Shown one piece after another: positions 38,796-45,617 of a stretch of DNA of 64,000 nucleotides. The notes beneath the pieces are model-generated. The model worked only from the letters and a program-made list of their open reading frames with translations, did not search any database and was not told the DNA's origin. Source of the DNA: Actinomadura graeca (GTDB lineage: Bacteria; Actinomycetota; Actinomycetes; Streptosporangiales; Streptosporangiaceae); the NCBI RefSeq assembly GCF_019175365.1, contig NZ_CP059572.1, positions 3,968,001 through 4,032,000 on the forward strand, written 5' to 3'. Position 1 is the stretch's first letter. The number at the start of each line of letters is the position of its first letter. Both the position numbers and the translations under genes were made by a program.

Positions 38796-38987
38796 CTAGC
38801 AGCAGCACCAGCTGCAGAAGCTGCCGCCGCCCGGGCTCGTGCAGCCCGGAGTGCAGACCGCATGGCTCGTCACGGACGGGCCGGTGGTGACCGTGATCAC
38901 GGAGCTGTCGATGTCGAGGTCGAAATCGGCGTCGAAGTCCATGTCCGAGCCGGGGGTCGTCGTGCCCTCCGTCGCGTTGACCGGCAT
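38796..38987 (-). CDS. lanA: Class I lanthipeptide precursor, microbisporicin/NAI-107 family
   Basis: A 63-residue precursor. The acidic leader has an FDLDI box (LanB/LanC recognition, the FNLD-like motif) and ends in TTGPS, like the NAI-107 leader end (TAGPA as recalled). The predicted 25-residue core starts VTSHAVCTPGCTSPGGG and ends SFCSWCCC. From memory, NAI-107 has VTSWSLCTPGCTSPGGG and SNCSFCC, so rings A-D can form. Differences: W4 to His, S5 to Ala (no Dha5), L6 to Val, N19 to Phe, F22 to Trp, and one extra C-terminal Cys. The ATG at 38987 has GGGAAGGGAAAG upstream. The product should bind lipid II via ring A/B; the LanD partner implies a C-terminal AviCys. No protease gene is in the window. 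Confidence 0.93.
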   Translation of the reverse strand: MPVNATEGTTTPGSDMDFDADFDLDIDSSVITVTTGPSVTSHAVCTPGCTSPGGGSFCSWCCC

Positions 38988-39571
38988 TTCTTTCCCTTCC
39001 CTGGGCGTACTGACGGTTCACTGGAAATCCGCGTGGAGTTCCAGCCGCCCTGACCTGGTGCCGAAACGACTCGTGCACCTCCGCCTCCCGGGCGACGAAT
39101 TAGCCGCCTCCTCAACCGACCGGGACAAGGTGACTGCCATGATCTGTGTTGCGTGCCAGCGGTGTTCAAGAGGTGGCTGTGAAGCTGGCAGTAATGACAC
39201 TCAGCGCTGACTATGCGCCAGGGCGGCACTACGCAACGTCACTGTTTCCGTCTCGGTCGCATTGCGTCGGTGGCCGTGTTCGGAGCGGCTCTGGGGAGCT
39301 TCCGCGGACCGGTCGCGGACCCGATTCTCATGTGCTGAACAGGCGTCCTTGACCTGAATACGTCATCCTACTTGATGACCTTGAAAAGGGTTTCGCGGCC
39401 GTTCTCCGCACGAGCTCTCGGCCAAGGGTGTCCACGGACCGTGATGGCCGTTAGTCTCACCGCGGTAACGAGCGACGCCCGATCTTTTCCGGCTGCCAGG
39501 ACTGCCAGATACGGTCTGTCCGCGCACCACGGCGGCCGGAGGGCCCGGGACGGCTATCGGGGAGCACGACC
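38988..39571. promoter_or_regulatory. Divergent control region of the lanthipeptide cluster
   Basis: A 584-base region without a supported gene, between lanA (minus) and the ECF sigma operon (plus). Both promoters must lie here. In microbisporicin and planosporicin clusters the ECF factor drives lanA and itself from GAACC-N15-GCTAC-type sites (recalled). A partial match is listed at 39337. A short inverted repeat, GTCATC-N6-GATGAC, lies at 39362-39379, directly after it. No equally good site facing lanA was found. Confidence 0.5.
39337..39361 (+). promoter_or_regulatory. Candidate ECF-sigma promoter upstream of the sigma operon
   Basis: GAACA, 15 bases, then AATAC, against the recalled MibX/PspX consensus GAACC-N15-GCTAC: 7 of 10 positions agree with correct spacing. 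It lies about 210 bases before the sigma-factor start and is followed at once by a GTCATC/GATGAC dyad. This is a weak match and could be chance. Confidence 0.3.
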
Positions 39572-40153
39572 ATGACAGATGTCGACACGTACGACCTGCC
39601 GGGCGGTGACATCGGCGATGAGGACCTCATGGCCGAGGTCTGCCGCGGGCGGGAGTCCGCGCTGCGGGTGCTCTACGACCGCCACAGCACGGCCATGTTC
39701 CGCCTGCTCCTGCGCCTCACCTCCAGCCGCCCGCAGGCAGAGGAGATCCTGCAGGAGGTCTGGCTGGCAGTGTGGCAGTCCGCGTGCCGGTTCCGCGGCG
39801 AGTCGTCCGTCCGCGGCTGGCTGCTCGGCGTCGCCCGCCGCCAGGCCCACAACCGGCTGCGCCGCCGGGAGTTCGCGCTCGCCCCGCTGGAGGAGGCGTC
39901 CCACGTCCCCGACCCGGGCGCCGACGTGGAGGCCAGCGTCCTGTCCGCCGCCGCCCGCGAGACGCTCACCGACGCGATCATCGCGCTCCCCGAGCATCTC
40001 CGCGAAGTCGTCGTCCTGGCCCTCGTGGACGAGCTGCCATACCGGGACGTGGCAGCCGTGCTCGGTATACCCGTCGGTACGGTGAAGAGCAGGATGTCGC
40101 ACGTGCGGGCCAGGCTCATGCGATCGTTGGTGGAAAGGCAGGAGTCGCTGTGA
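39572..40153 (+). CDS. ECF RNA polymerase sigma factor of the lanthipeptide cluster
   Basis: A 193-residue sigma-70 family ECF factor. Region 2 reads DLMAEVCRGRESALRVLYDRHSTAMFRLLLRLTSSRPQAEEILQEVWLAVW and SSVRGWLLGVARRQAHNRLRR; region 4 reads LPEHLREVVVLALVDELPYRDVAAVLGIPVGTVKSRMSHVRARL, the promoter -35 reader. Its stop overlaps the GTG of the membrane anti-sigma gene (GTGA), a standard sigma/anti-sigma coupling, like mibX-mibW in microbisporicin. It probably activates the lan operon and itself. The position next to lanA on the divergent strand supports this. Confidence 0.93.
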   Translation: MTDVDTYDLPGGDIGDEDLMAEVCRGRESALRVLYDRHSTAMFRLLLRLTSSRPQAEEILQEVWLAVWQSACRFRGESSVRGWLLGVARRQAHNRLRRREFALAPLEEASHVPDPGADVEASVLSAAARETLTDAIIALPEHLREVVVLALVDELPYRDVAAVLGIPVGTVKSRMSHVRARLMRSLVERQESL

Positions 40154-41037
40154 CGCATTTGTCCAACGAAGAGATCGCGCGCGCGGCCCGTGCCGCCGAC
40201 CGCCGCCTGACCGGTGACCCCGACGTCCCGTCCTACACGGCCCTCCTCGGCGGCCGGCTGCCCGCCCGCCACGCCCCGGCCCGGCACGCCAGGCCGGTCC
40301 GGCGGCACGCCCAGACGCCCGTCCCGGCGCCCGTCCCGGCCCCGCATCCCGTCCCGCGCCCGGCTCCGCACCGGCGCCCGGCGTCCACCCGCCCCTCCCT
40401 CGTGGAGGCGCTCCGGACCGCCGCCGAACTCACCTCCGCCCAGGTGCGGCTCCTCCCCCGGGCCCTGCCGACGCTCTCGGCCATCGGCCTCGCCGGGGCC
40501 GTCCTGCTGGCGCTGACGACACCCGGCACGACGGCCGTCCGCCTGTTCGGCGCCGCCGTCACCCTGATCGTGCTGGCCGGCGCGCTCTGCGTCCGCGGCG
40601 CCCGCCGCGACCCCCGCGGCGAGCTGCTGCGCACGCTGCCGGTCGGCCCCCGCGCCGTGTTCCTCGCCCGGCTCACCCTCGTCCTCGGCTGCGACGCCGC
40701 GGCCGCGCTCGTCGCGTCCGCCACCGCCGGGCTCGCCGGCGACACCCTGCGGACCGGCGAGCTGATCTCCGCGTGGCTCGGCCCGTCGCTGCTGTCCTCC
40801 GCCGTCGCGGTCACGCTCACGGTCTGGCGCTCGTCCGTCCTCGGGATGCTCGGCGGCGCGCTGACCTGGACGCTCGTCACCCTCCCCGGCACCGGCGGCG
40901 CGCACGAGAGCGGCCTCGGCGCCCTGTTCGGCCGCACCTGGGCCACCACCCCCTGGGTCGCGCCCGCCGCCCTCGCCCTCTTCGCTGTCGCGACCGTCCT
41001 CGCCGACCATCCGAGGACCGTCCGACCCGAACGGTGA
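40150..41037 (+). CDS. Membrane anti-sigma factor (MibW-like)
   Basis: A 295-residue protein: a short cytosolic N-terminus (THLSNEEIARAARAADRRL), a long Pro/Arg/His linker (about residues 40-80), then about six membrane helices (for example SAIGLAGAVLLALTT, VTLIVLAGALCV, AAALVASATAGLAG). The classical HxxxCxxC zinc anti-sigma motif is absent. By position, coupling and topology it corresponds to the multi-helix anti-sigma proteins MibW/PspW of related clusters. It is expected to hold the sigma factor inactive until a cell-envelope signal, perhaps the lantibiotic acting on lipid II. The function is inferred from context and topology. Confidence 0.75.
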   Translation: MTHLSNEEIARAARAADRRLTGDPDVPSYTALLGGRLPARHAPARHARPVRRHAQTPVPAPVPAPHPVPRPAPHRRPASTRPSLVEALRTAAELTSAQVRLLPRALPTLSAIGLAGAVLLALTTPGTTAVRLFGAAVTLIVLAGALCVRGARRDPRGELLRTLPVGPRAVFLARLTLVLGCDAAAALVASATAGLAGDTLRTGELISAWLGPSLLSSAVAVTLTVWRSSVLGMLGGALTWTLVTLPGTGGAHESGLGALFGRTWATTPWVAPAALALFAVATVLADHPRTVRPER

Positions 41038-41094
41038 ACCACCGACCCCCCCGTCGCTACGTACTACCCGTACGAGCGACCCGAGGGAGGCGCG

Positions 41095-41691
41095 GTGGGA
41101 GAACTCCGCCTGATGAGCCGGACGGCCGGCGTCATGGTGATCTGTGACAGCCTTGGCGACCAGTTCGAGCCCTATACCTCCTGGCTGGACGGCCTTGGGG
41201 TCCGCTGCGCGTTCACCGGCGACGTGCCGTCCGCCGTCCGCCGGGACCGGCCGCCCCTGGTGGTGCTGCCCGTCTTCACCGAGGTGAACGCCCGGCGCCT
41301 GCACGAGCTGACCGACGAGCACCCCGGCGTCGCCGTCCTCGGCGTCGTCCGCGACCTGACCGGGCACCAGACGCACCGTGCGATCCACCACGGCGCCACC
41401 TGGGTCCTGAACATGCTCCTGCCGACGCAGTGCTACAAGGACGTCCTGCTGACCCTGGCGGGCACGTACCTGACCCGCGGCCCCACGTCGGCGCCCACGA
41501 GCGAGGACGAGGACGAGGAACTGATCCGCCTCCTCTGCGGCACGGCCACCGTCGCCGAGATCTCGAAGCACTTCTACTGCTCCGAACGCTCGATGTACCG
41601 CAGGCTCCGCTCCCTGTACTCCCGCCTGGGCGTCCGCGGGCGGAACCAGCTCCGCGCCCACGTCGCCCGCTCACGCCAGGACGTCACCTAG
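41095..41691 (+). CDS. LuxR-type regulator of the lanthipeptide cluster (MibR-like)
   Basis: A 198-residue protein. The N-terminal 140 residues look like a degenerate receiver (VMVICDSLGDQFEPYTSWLDGLGVRCAFTG ... PPLVVLPVFTEV ... GATWVLNMLLP) lacking the phospho-acceptor Asp. The C-terminus is a LuxR-like helix-turn-helix (ELIRLLCGTATVAEISKHFYCSERSMYRRLRSLYSRLGVRGRNQL), preceded by an acidic Asp/Glu linker. GTG at 41095 has GAGGGAGG upstream. It lies 57 bp after the anti-sigma gene. In microbisporicin the LuxR-type MibR is the master activator that triggers lanA expression; the same role is likely here. Confidence 0.85.
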   Translation: MGELRLMSRTAGVMVICDSLGDQFEPYTSWLDGLGVRCAFTGDVPSAVRRDRPPLVVLPVFTEVNARRLHELTDEHPGVAVLGVVRDLTGHQTHRAIHHGATWVLNMLLPTQCYKDVLLTLAGTYLTRGPTSAPTSEDEDEELIRLLCGTATVAEISKHFYCSERSMYRRLRSLYSRLGVRGRNQLRAHVARSRQDVT

Positions 41692-41704
41692 GGAGGACCT
41701 TGCC

Positions 41705-41773
41705 ATGCCGCTCGGACGACTCATCCCGAACTCGCAGGCAACCGTCCAATCCCACCCGAACGTGGTGACCTGA
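41705..41773 (+). CDS. Possible 22-residue peptide
   Basis: A short ORF with a good ribosome site (GGGAGGA, then seven bases to the ATG) right after the regulator gene. The peptide begins MPLGRLIPNSQATV and contains no Cys. It stops 4 bp before the next GTG start, so it could be a coupling leader for the secreted protein gene or a chance ORF. Confidence 0.3.
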   Translation: MPLGRLIPNSQATVQSHPNVVT

Positions 41774-41777
41774 ACCG

Positions 41778-42182
41778 GTGCGCCACCTCACCACGGCCGT
41801 CCTCACGGTCAGCCTGGGCACCTGCCTGGCCGCCCGCTGCGAACCGGTCCCCCCGTCCACCCAGTGCTCCGCGAAGTCGTGCACCATCACGATCGGCCGC
41901 GCGTCCACCCGCCGCCAAGCCGACCGACTGGACCACGGCGGCGCCACCAACGTCATCATCACCGCGACAGGCCACCTGGCCTGCGAGATCCTCGCCCACG
42001 CCCTGCCGACCCAGGTCGTCTGCGAGGTCACCGGAGCCGTCCTCGGCCAGAAGATGATCACATCCCTGCGCCGCGCCGCCCGAGGCGGCGACTGCCTGCG
42101 CATCCACTTCAGGGCCCCGACCCGCAAGCACTGGAGGGCGGTCTCGTCCGCCCCCTATTCAGGCCCCGCCTGCACCGCGTAA
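41778..42182 (+). CDS. Small secreted Cys-containing protein of unknown function
   Basis: A 134-residue protein from GTG 41778 with a short signal-like N-terminus (MRHLTTAVLTVSLGTCLAARC) and six further Cys in pairs across the mature part (TQCSAKSCT, ACEIL, VVCEV, GDCLR, PACTA). It is disulfide-rich and would be exported. ITIGRASTRRQADRL resembles no enzyme motif I know. It follows the regulator by 86 bp and may belong to the sigma operon. It could be an envelope sensor or immunity protein; this is speculation. Confidence 0.6.
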   Translation: MRHLTTAVLTVSLGTCLAARCEPVPPSTQCSAKSCTITIGRASTRRQADRLDHGGATNVIITATGHLACEILAHALPTQVVCEVTGAVLGQKMITSLRRAARGGDCLRIHFRAPTRKHWRAVSSAPYSGPACTA

Positions 42183-42270
42183 CCGCCCCTGACCGAAAGT
42201 GGTCGCACACGTGCGGACAGTCGCGTCCGGCGTCAATCTTGGTGCGGAACGAAAGGACAGGTGATCCCCG

Positions 42271-42564
42271 GTGCCGGAACCTGTGGAGACCGCGCCCGCC
42301 CCAGCCACCGAGGCGTCCATGCTGGGCCGCTTCGTCGCCCTGTTCACCCCGGTCTTCGTCGTCGCCGCCGGCTGGTTCGCCGGCCTGGTCGCCCAGATCG
42401 TCCCCGGCGCCCACCTCGACGAGACCCAGCTCACCACCTTCATGATCGCCGCCATGACCGCCGCCCTCGGCTCCGGCTGGAAGTGGCTCCAAGGCTGGCA
42501 ACAACACGAACGCCTGGTAGCCGAAGGCAAAGCCACCCCCCTAAAACCCGCCACCCCCAAGTAG
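42271..42564 (+). CDS. Small two-helix membrane protein (holin-like layout)
   Basis: A 97-residue protein from GTG 42271. Two hydrophobic helices (MLGRFVALFTPVFVVAAGWFAGLVAQIV and TTFMIAAMTAALGSGWKWL) are joined by a short polar turn, with a charged C-terminal tail ending in a PKPATPK-like stretch. The layout resembles phage-type holins found singly in actinomycetes. GAAAGGA lies somewhat far upstream. It is the last gene before the restriction island. Function unknown. Confidence 0.6.
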   Translation: MPEPVETAPAPATEASMLGRFVALFTPVFVVAAGWFAGLVAQIVPGAHLDETQLTTFMIAAMTAALGSGWKWLQGWQQHERLVAEGKATPLKPATPK

Positions 42565-42748
42565 CGCGATCCACCCAGGGAGACGCGGCGGAAATTGCCG
42601 GACCGCACTGCTGCCCGGCACCCCAGGTGCAAGCGGCTCAGAGGCTCCAAGCCCGGGCAGCGGGGACCCCTGCTGATGTCTAAGTGCTCTGCGGGGAAGG
42701 AGTCGAAGGAGTATCTTTGCCCACGACATCCTCCGAAGAGCGAAATGA

Positions 42749-43303
42749 GTGAGCCGTAGCATCGTGTCCGCCGATGATGGTAGCGACCGCAGAGAGAAGG
42801 CGTGGGCGTCCGGCACCTACCCCCGCCCGGCCAACGAGGGCCGTTCGCGGAACATGAAGGCAAACCGCCGCTCGGATACCAAGCCGGAAATTGCGCTCCG
42901 GCGCGCATTGCATGCTCTCGGTTATCGCTATCGCAAGGACTTCCGGCTCGATCTCCCCGGGGGCACTCGCGTCCGGCCAGACATAGTCTTCACCGCCCGC
43001 AAAGTGGCGGTATTCGTGGACGGTTGTTTCTGGCATGTCTGCCCTGAGCACGGCCGCGAGCCGACGAGCAACGAGTGGTACTGGACTCCCAAGCTCCGCC
43101 GCAACGTCGAGCGTGACCGGGCAGCGGACGACGCGCTGAAAAACGCCGGCTGGCGGGTCGTGCGCCTGTGGGAACACGAACCGCTCCCCGCTGCTGTCCA
43201 GGCCGTTGTCGTAGCCGCGGGGCCAGCCAGCGTCGAACGCGAGCCCCAAATTGCTTCAGAGACTGACCAAGATAAATCCGACGAGCCAATTAGCCTTACT
43301 TGA
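42749..43303 (+). CDS. vsr: Very short patch repair (Vsr) endonuclease
   Basis: A 184-residue Vsr. Family landmarks are NRRSDTKPEIALRRALHALGYRYRKDFRLDLPGGTRVRPDIVF with the metal-binding Asp, FVDGCFWHVCPEHG with its zinc-site Cys/His, and the C-terminal WRVVRLWEHE. Vsr nicks 5' of T in T:G mismatches made when 5-methylcytosine deaminates, so it protects sites of the C5 methyltransferase at 49819. The GTG at 42749 keeps the SDRREKAW block that a decayed copy at 49469-49691 also shows. It marks the left end of the restriction island and converges with the HNH-like gene. Confidence 0.92.
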   Translation: MSRSIVSADDGSDRREKAWASGTYPRPANEGRSRNMKANRRSDTKPEIALRRALHALGYRYRKDFRLDLPGGTRVRPDIVFTARKVAVFVDGCFWHVCPEHGREPTSNEWYWTPKLRRNVERDRAADDALKNAGWRVVRLWEHEPLPAAVQAVVVAAGPASVEREPQIASETDQDKSDEPISLT

Positions 43304-43398
43304 ATCGGCTGACACTGGTCTTCCGCGGTAATGCCGGGCCCTGGATTCAGGCTGGAGGCGTGCCTTGGTCACGGGGCTCGCCTGCAGGCCGCCACCTT

Positions 43399-44070
43399 CT
43401 ACAGCTGCCGGGCCACCGCTTCACGATCTTCGACAGGGAGCCTCAGGTACTGGGCCCATGCCTTCTCAGCCGCCGTGGCGGGACGCCGTCCCGCTCTTAT
43501 CCACGAGGTCAGCGCCGCGCGATCCGGGCCAGCCAGGCGGCCGATGGCTTCGAGCAATGCATCAGGAGACGGCATCCTTCCGGCGGAGGCGCCGGCTCGA
43601 CAGCGCTTGCATTCGGTGACAAGACGTGGCTTGCCCGCCTCGCCCGCCCGGCGGGAGATCGAGAGCTGCGCCGTCTGGTGCTGAGCGTCAGGATAGGCTT
43701 CGCCGCCGGTAATGCCACAGACAGTGCACATGTACTCGTCGCGCGCCATGATCGCTGCCCGCTCCTTCGCGGAGATGGTCACCGTTCCCTTCGGGGTTGC
43801 CTTTCCCGGCTTCCAGACTTCCTCGCCCGCCTTCACGAAGCGAAGCTCGCTGGGGTCGAGAGCTGAGTCCTCCTTGTTGGTGTCGATCACCCATTCGTGG
43901 TCACGGAGGTCACGCATCCGGCGGTCGGCCTGCTCCACCCCTGGGAACGCCGCCCGTAGCTGCGCCTTGGTGAACACGCTCCCTTCGCCGATCTCGCGGA
44001 GCAGCCACAGCGCGATCCGGATCTTCGTACCGCGCTTCACGGAGGTGTCGTTCCAGTCAGGGATAGTCAC
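43399..44070 (-). CDS. HNH-like nuclease domain protein of the restriction island
   Basis: A 223-residue protein. The N-terminal 70 residues form a winged-helix-like domain (TKIRIALWLLREIGEGSVFTKAQLRAAFPGVEQADRRMRDL). Then come ARDEYMCTVCGITGGEAYPDAQHQ and LVTECKRCRAG, a CxxC...CxxC zinc frame typical of HNH/His-Me finger nucleases, although the catalytic His pair is not in standard form (AYPDAQHQT). It is divergent from the ParB-like gene over a 103-base gap. It may be a nuclease or DNA-binding partner of the NaeI-type system. I do not know this exact family. Confidence 0.7.
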   Translation of the reverse strand: MTIPDWNDTSVKRGTKIRIALWLLREIGEGSVFTKAQLRAAFPGVEQADRRMRDLRDHEWVIDTNKEDSALDPSELRFVKAGEEVWKPGKATPKGTVTISAKERAAIMARDEYMCTVCGITGGEAYPDAQHQTAQLSISRRAGEAGKPRLVTECKRCRAGASAGRMPSPDALLEAIGRLAGPDRAALTSWIRAGRRPATAAEKAWAQYLRLPVEDREAVARQL

Positions 44071-44173
44071 AGCGACCCCAATAGCAAGGTTGGCGCATGT
44101 CGGACTGCAGAGTGTCGGTGGGGACTACCATGATAGTTGCGCACGTACCACACCCGTATATGGAGAACCTTTC

Positions 44174-45607
44174 ATGAGCCCAGTGCGGCCACCTGGCGCC
44201 ACCGAGAACGAAGATCTTGTCAAGACCAGGCTGGCTGCTGTAGGCAAGGGCGGCGGCACTCCCGAGACGTTCCGGATCGAGTGGCGCAGCGAGGGCAACC
44301 GCAATCTCCCGGTCATCGACATGCCGGTGAGCGCGCTCTACTACAATCCCGAGACGCACCGCATCCGGGCGCAGCGTGCCCACGACCCAGCGCGGGATGC
44401 GGCTCTGACGGCTGATCCGTGGACCCCGCAGAGCCAGGCGTACCTTCATGACCTCCTCATGGCCAAACCGGACAACCCTGATATCCAGGACCCCGATTTC
44501 GTCGCCCTGATGGAGGACCTGAAGAACAACGCGCAGAACACCGCGGGCCTGATCACCCCCACGGGCATCGTGGTGGACGGCAATACCCGGTGCGCCGCAT
44601 TGCGGGAAATCGGACAGCCCAATATCCGCGTTGCCGTCCTTCCCGAAGACTGGGGCTGGGGCGATGTCAATGACGTGGAACTTAGCCTTCAGCTGCGCAA
44701 GACCTTCCGCCGGGACTACTCGTTCATCAACGAGATCATCGCGCACGCCGAGCTCCTCGCAGCAGGCCGCTCCCTCGACGAGACCGCCGCCGCGTTCCGT
44801 AAGAAGAGGAAGACCATCGAGCAGGGGCAGTGGGCATTGGCTCTCATCGATGAGGCCATCAAGCGCAGCCGTGCTGCCTTGGACGACGGAACTGGCGTCC
44901 AGCTTCGCCGACTGGATTTTGAGGGCCACCAGGAGTCCCTCAGGGAGATCTACGAGCGGTACAAGCGTGTCCGGGCACAGGACCCCGACCTCGCCCAGCG
45001 GCTCAGGGAGGCCAGCCTGGCGGCGCTCTTGGTAGATGCCGCCAAGACCGACATCCGCAGTATCTGGCTCGTCGAGGATTTTGATGAGAAATACCTCAAG
45101 CCCAAGCTGACAACCGAGCTCAAGGTCGCTCCCGCCACGTCCGAGCCCGCTGGGGTGAGTATCCCGGGGCTCAGCATCACGATGGACGCCGAGGATTCCA
45201 AGATCAAGGAAGCCAGGGCCACCACAGACAAGCTGCTGAGGGCCAAGGCCCGGTCAGCCTCAGCGGCGAAGCTGTCACCGGCCGAGACCGCCCGGAATTC
45301 GGCGCTCATCGCCGAGGCGGACAAGGCCATCAGGGAGAGCCTCCGGCAGGCCAACCGTGACGTCCGCCAAGCACAGCGGAAGATGGCCGCCCCCGAGAAG
45401 CTAGACGAAGCGACCGACGCTCTCCGGGCCTGCATCGACGACATCGCCAAGGCCCGTGCTCAGAATGTCCTCGATAACGAGGCGCTGGATGACGCCTTGA
45501 TGGGGCTGCGCGACACCCTCACGCGGCTCGGCCGGACGGCGGCACGTGGTGTGCGGGGCGAGCCCGGCCCGGGTCTGTCGTGGCTGCTGCTTGCGACCAT
45601 GGACTAG
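44174..45607 (+). CDS. ParB-like protein of the restriction island
   Basis: A 477-residue protein. The N-terminal region has a ParB-type nucleotide-binding pattern: NLPVIDMPVSALYYNPETHR, then LKNNAQNTAGLITPTGIVVDGNTRCAALREIG, where G-x-x-x-P...VVDGNTRxAAL matches ParB boxes I-II. A DEKKT-like central domain (RRDYSFINEIIAHAELLAAGRSLDETAAAFRKKRKTIEQG) looks like a ParB helix-turn-helix. The C-terminal 150 residues are a long Ala/Arg-rich coiled coil. ATG at 44174 has GGAG upstream. It is the first gene of a row with an SNF2 helicase, a DUF3883 protein and NaeI; ParB-like CTP switches may load or license the helicase. The role is inferred. Confidence 0.8.
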   Translation: MSPVRPPGATENEDLVKTRLAAVGKGGGTPETFRIEWRSEGNRNLPVIDMPVSALYYNPETHRIRAQRAHDPARDAALTADPWTPQSQAYLHDLLMAKPDNPDIQDPDFVALMEDLKNNAQNTAGLITPTGIVVDGNTRCAALREIGQPNIRVAVLPEDWGWGDVNDVELSLQLRKTFRRDYSFINEIIAHAELLAAGRSLDETAAAFRKKRKTIEQGQWALALIDEAIKRSRAALDDGTGVQLRRLDFEGHQESLREIYERYKRVRAQDPDLAQRLREASLAALLVDAAKTDIRSIWLVEDFDEKYLKPKLTTELKVAPATSEPAGVSIPGLSITMDAEDSKIKEARATTDKLLRAKARSASAAKLSPAETARNSALIAEADKAIRESLRQANRDVRQAQRKMAAPEKLDEATDALRACIDDIAKARAQNVLDNEALDDALMGLRDTLTRLGRTAARGVRGEPGPGLSWLLLATMD

Positions 45608-45617
45608 GGATCGGATC

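Noticed and set aside
38988..39571. A full GAACC-N15-GCTAC sigma site facing lanA
   Set aside because: No match with both boxes and correct spacing was found on the minus strand; GGTTC at about 39013 lies too near the start and has no partner box.
41705..41773. A second RiPP precursor after the regulator gene
   Set aside because: The 22-residue peptide has no Cys, no leader motif and no adjacent unpaired modifying enzyme; listed only as a weak small ORF.
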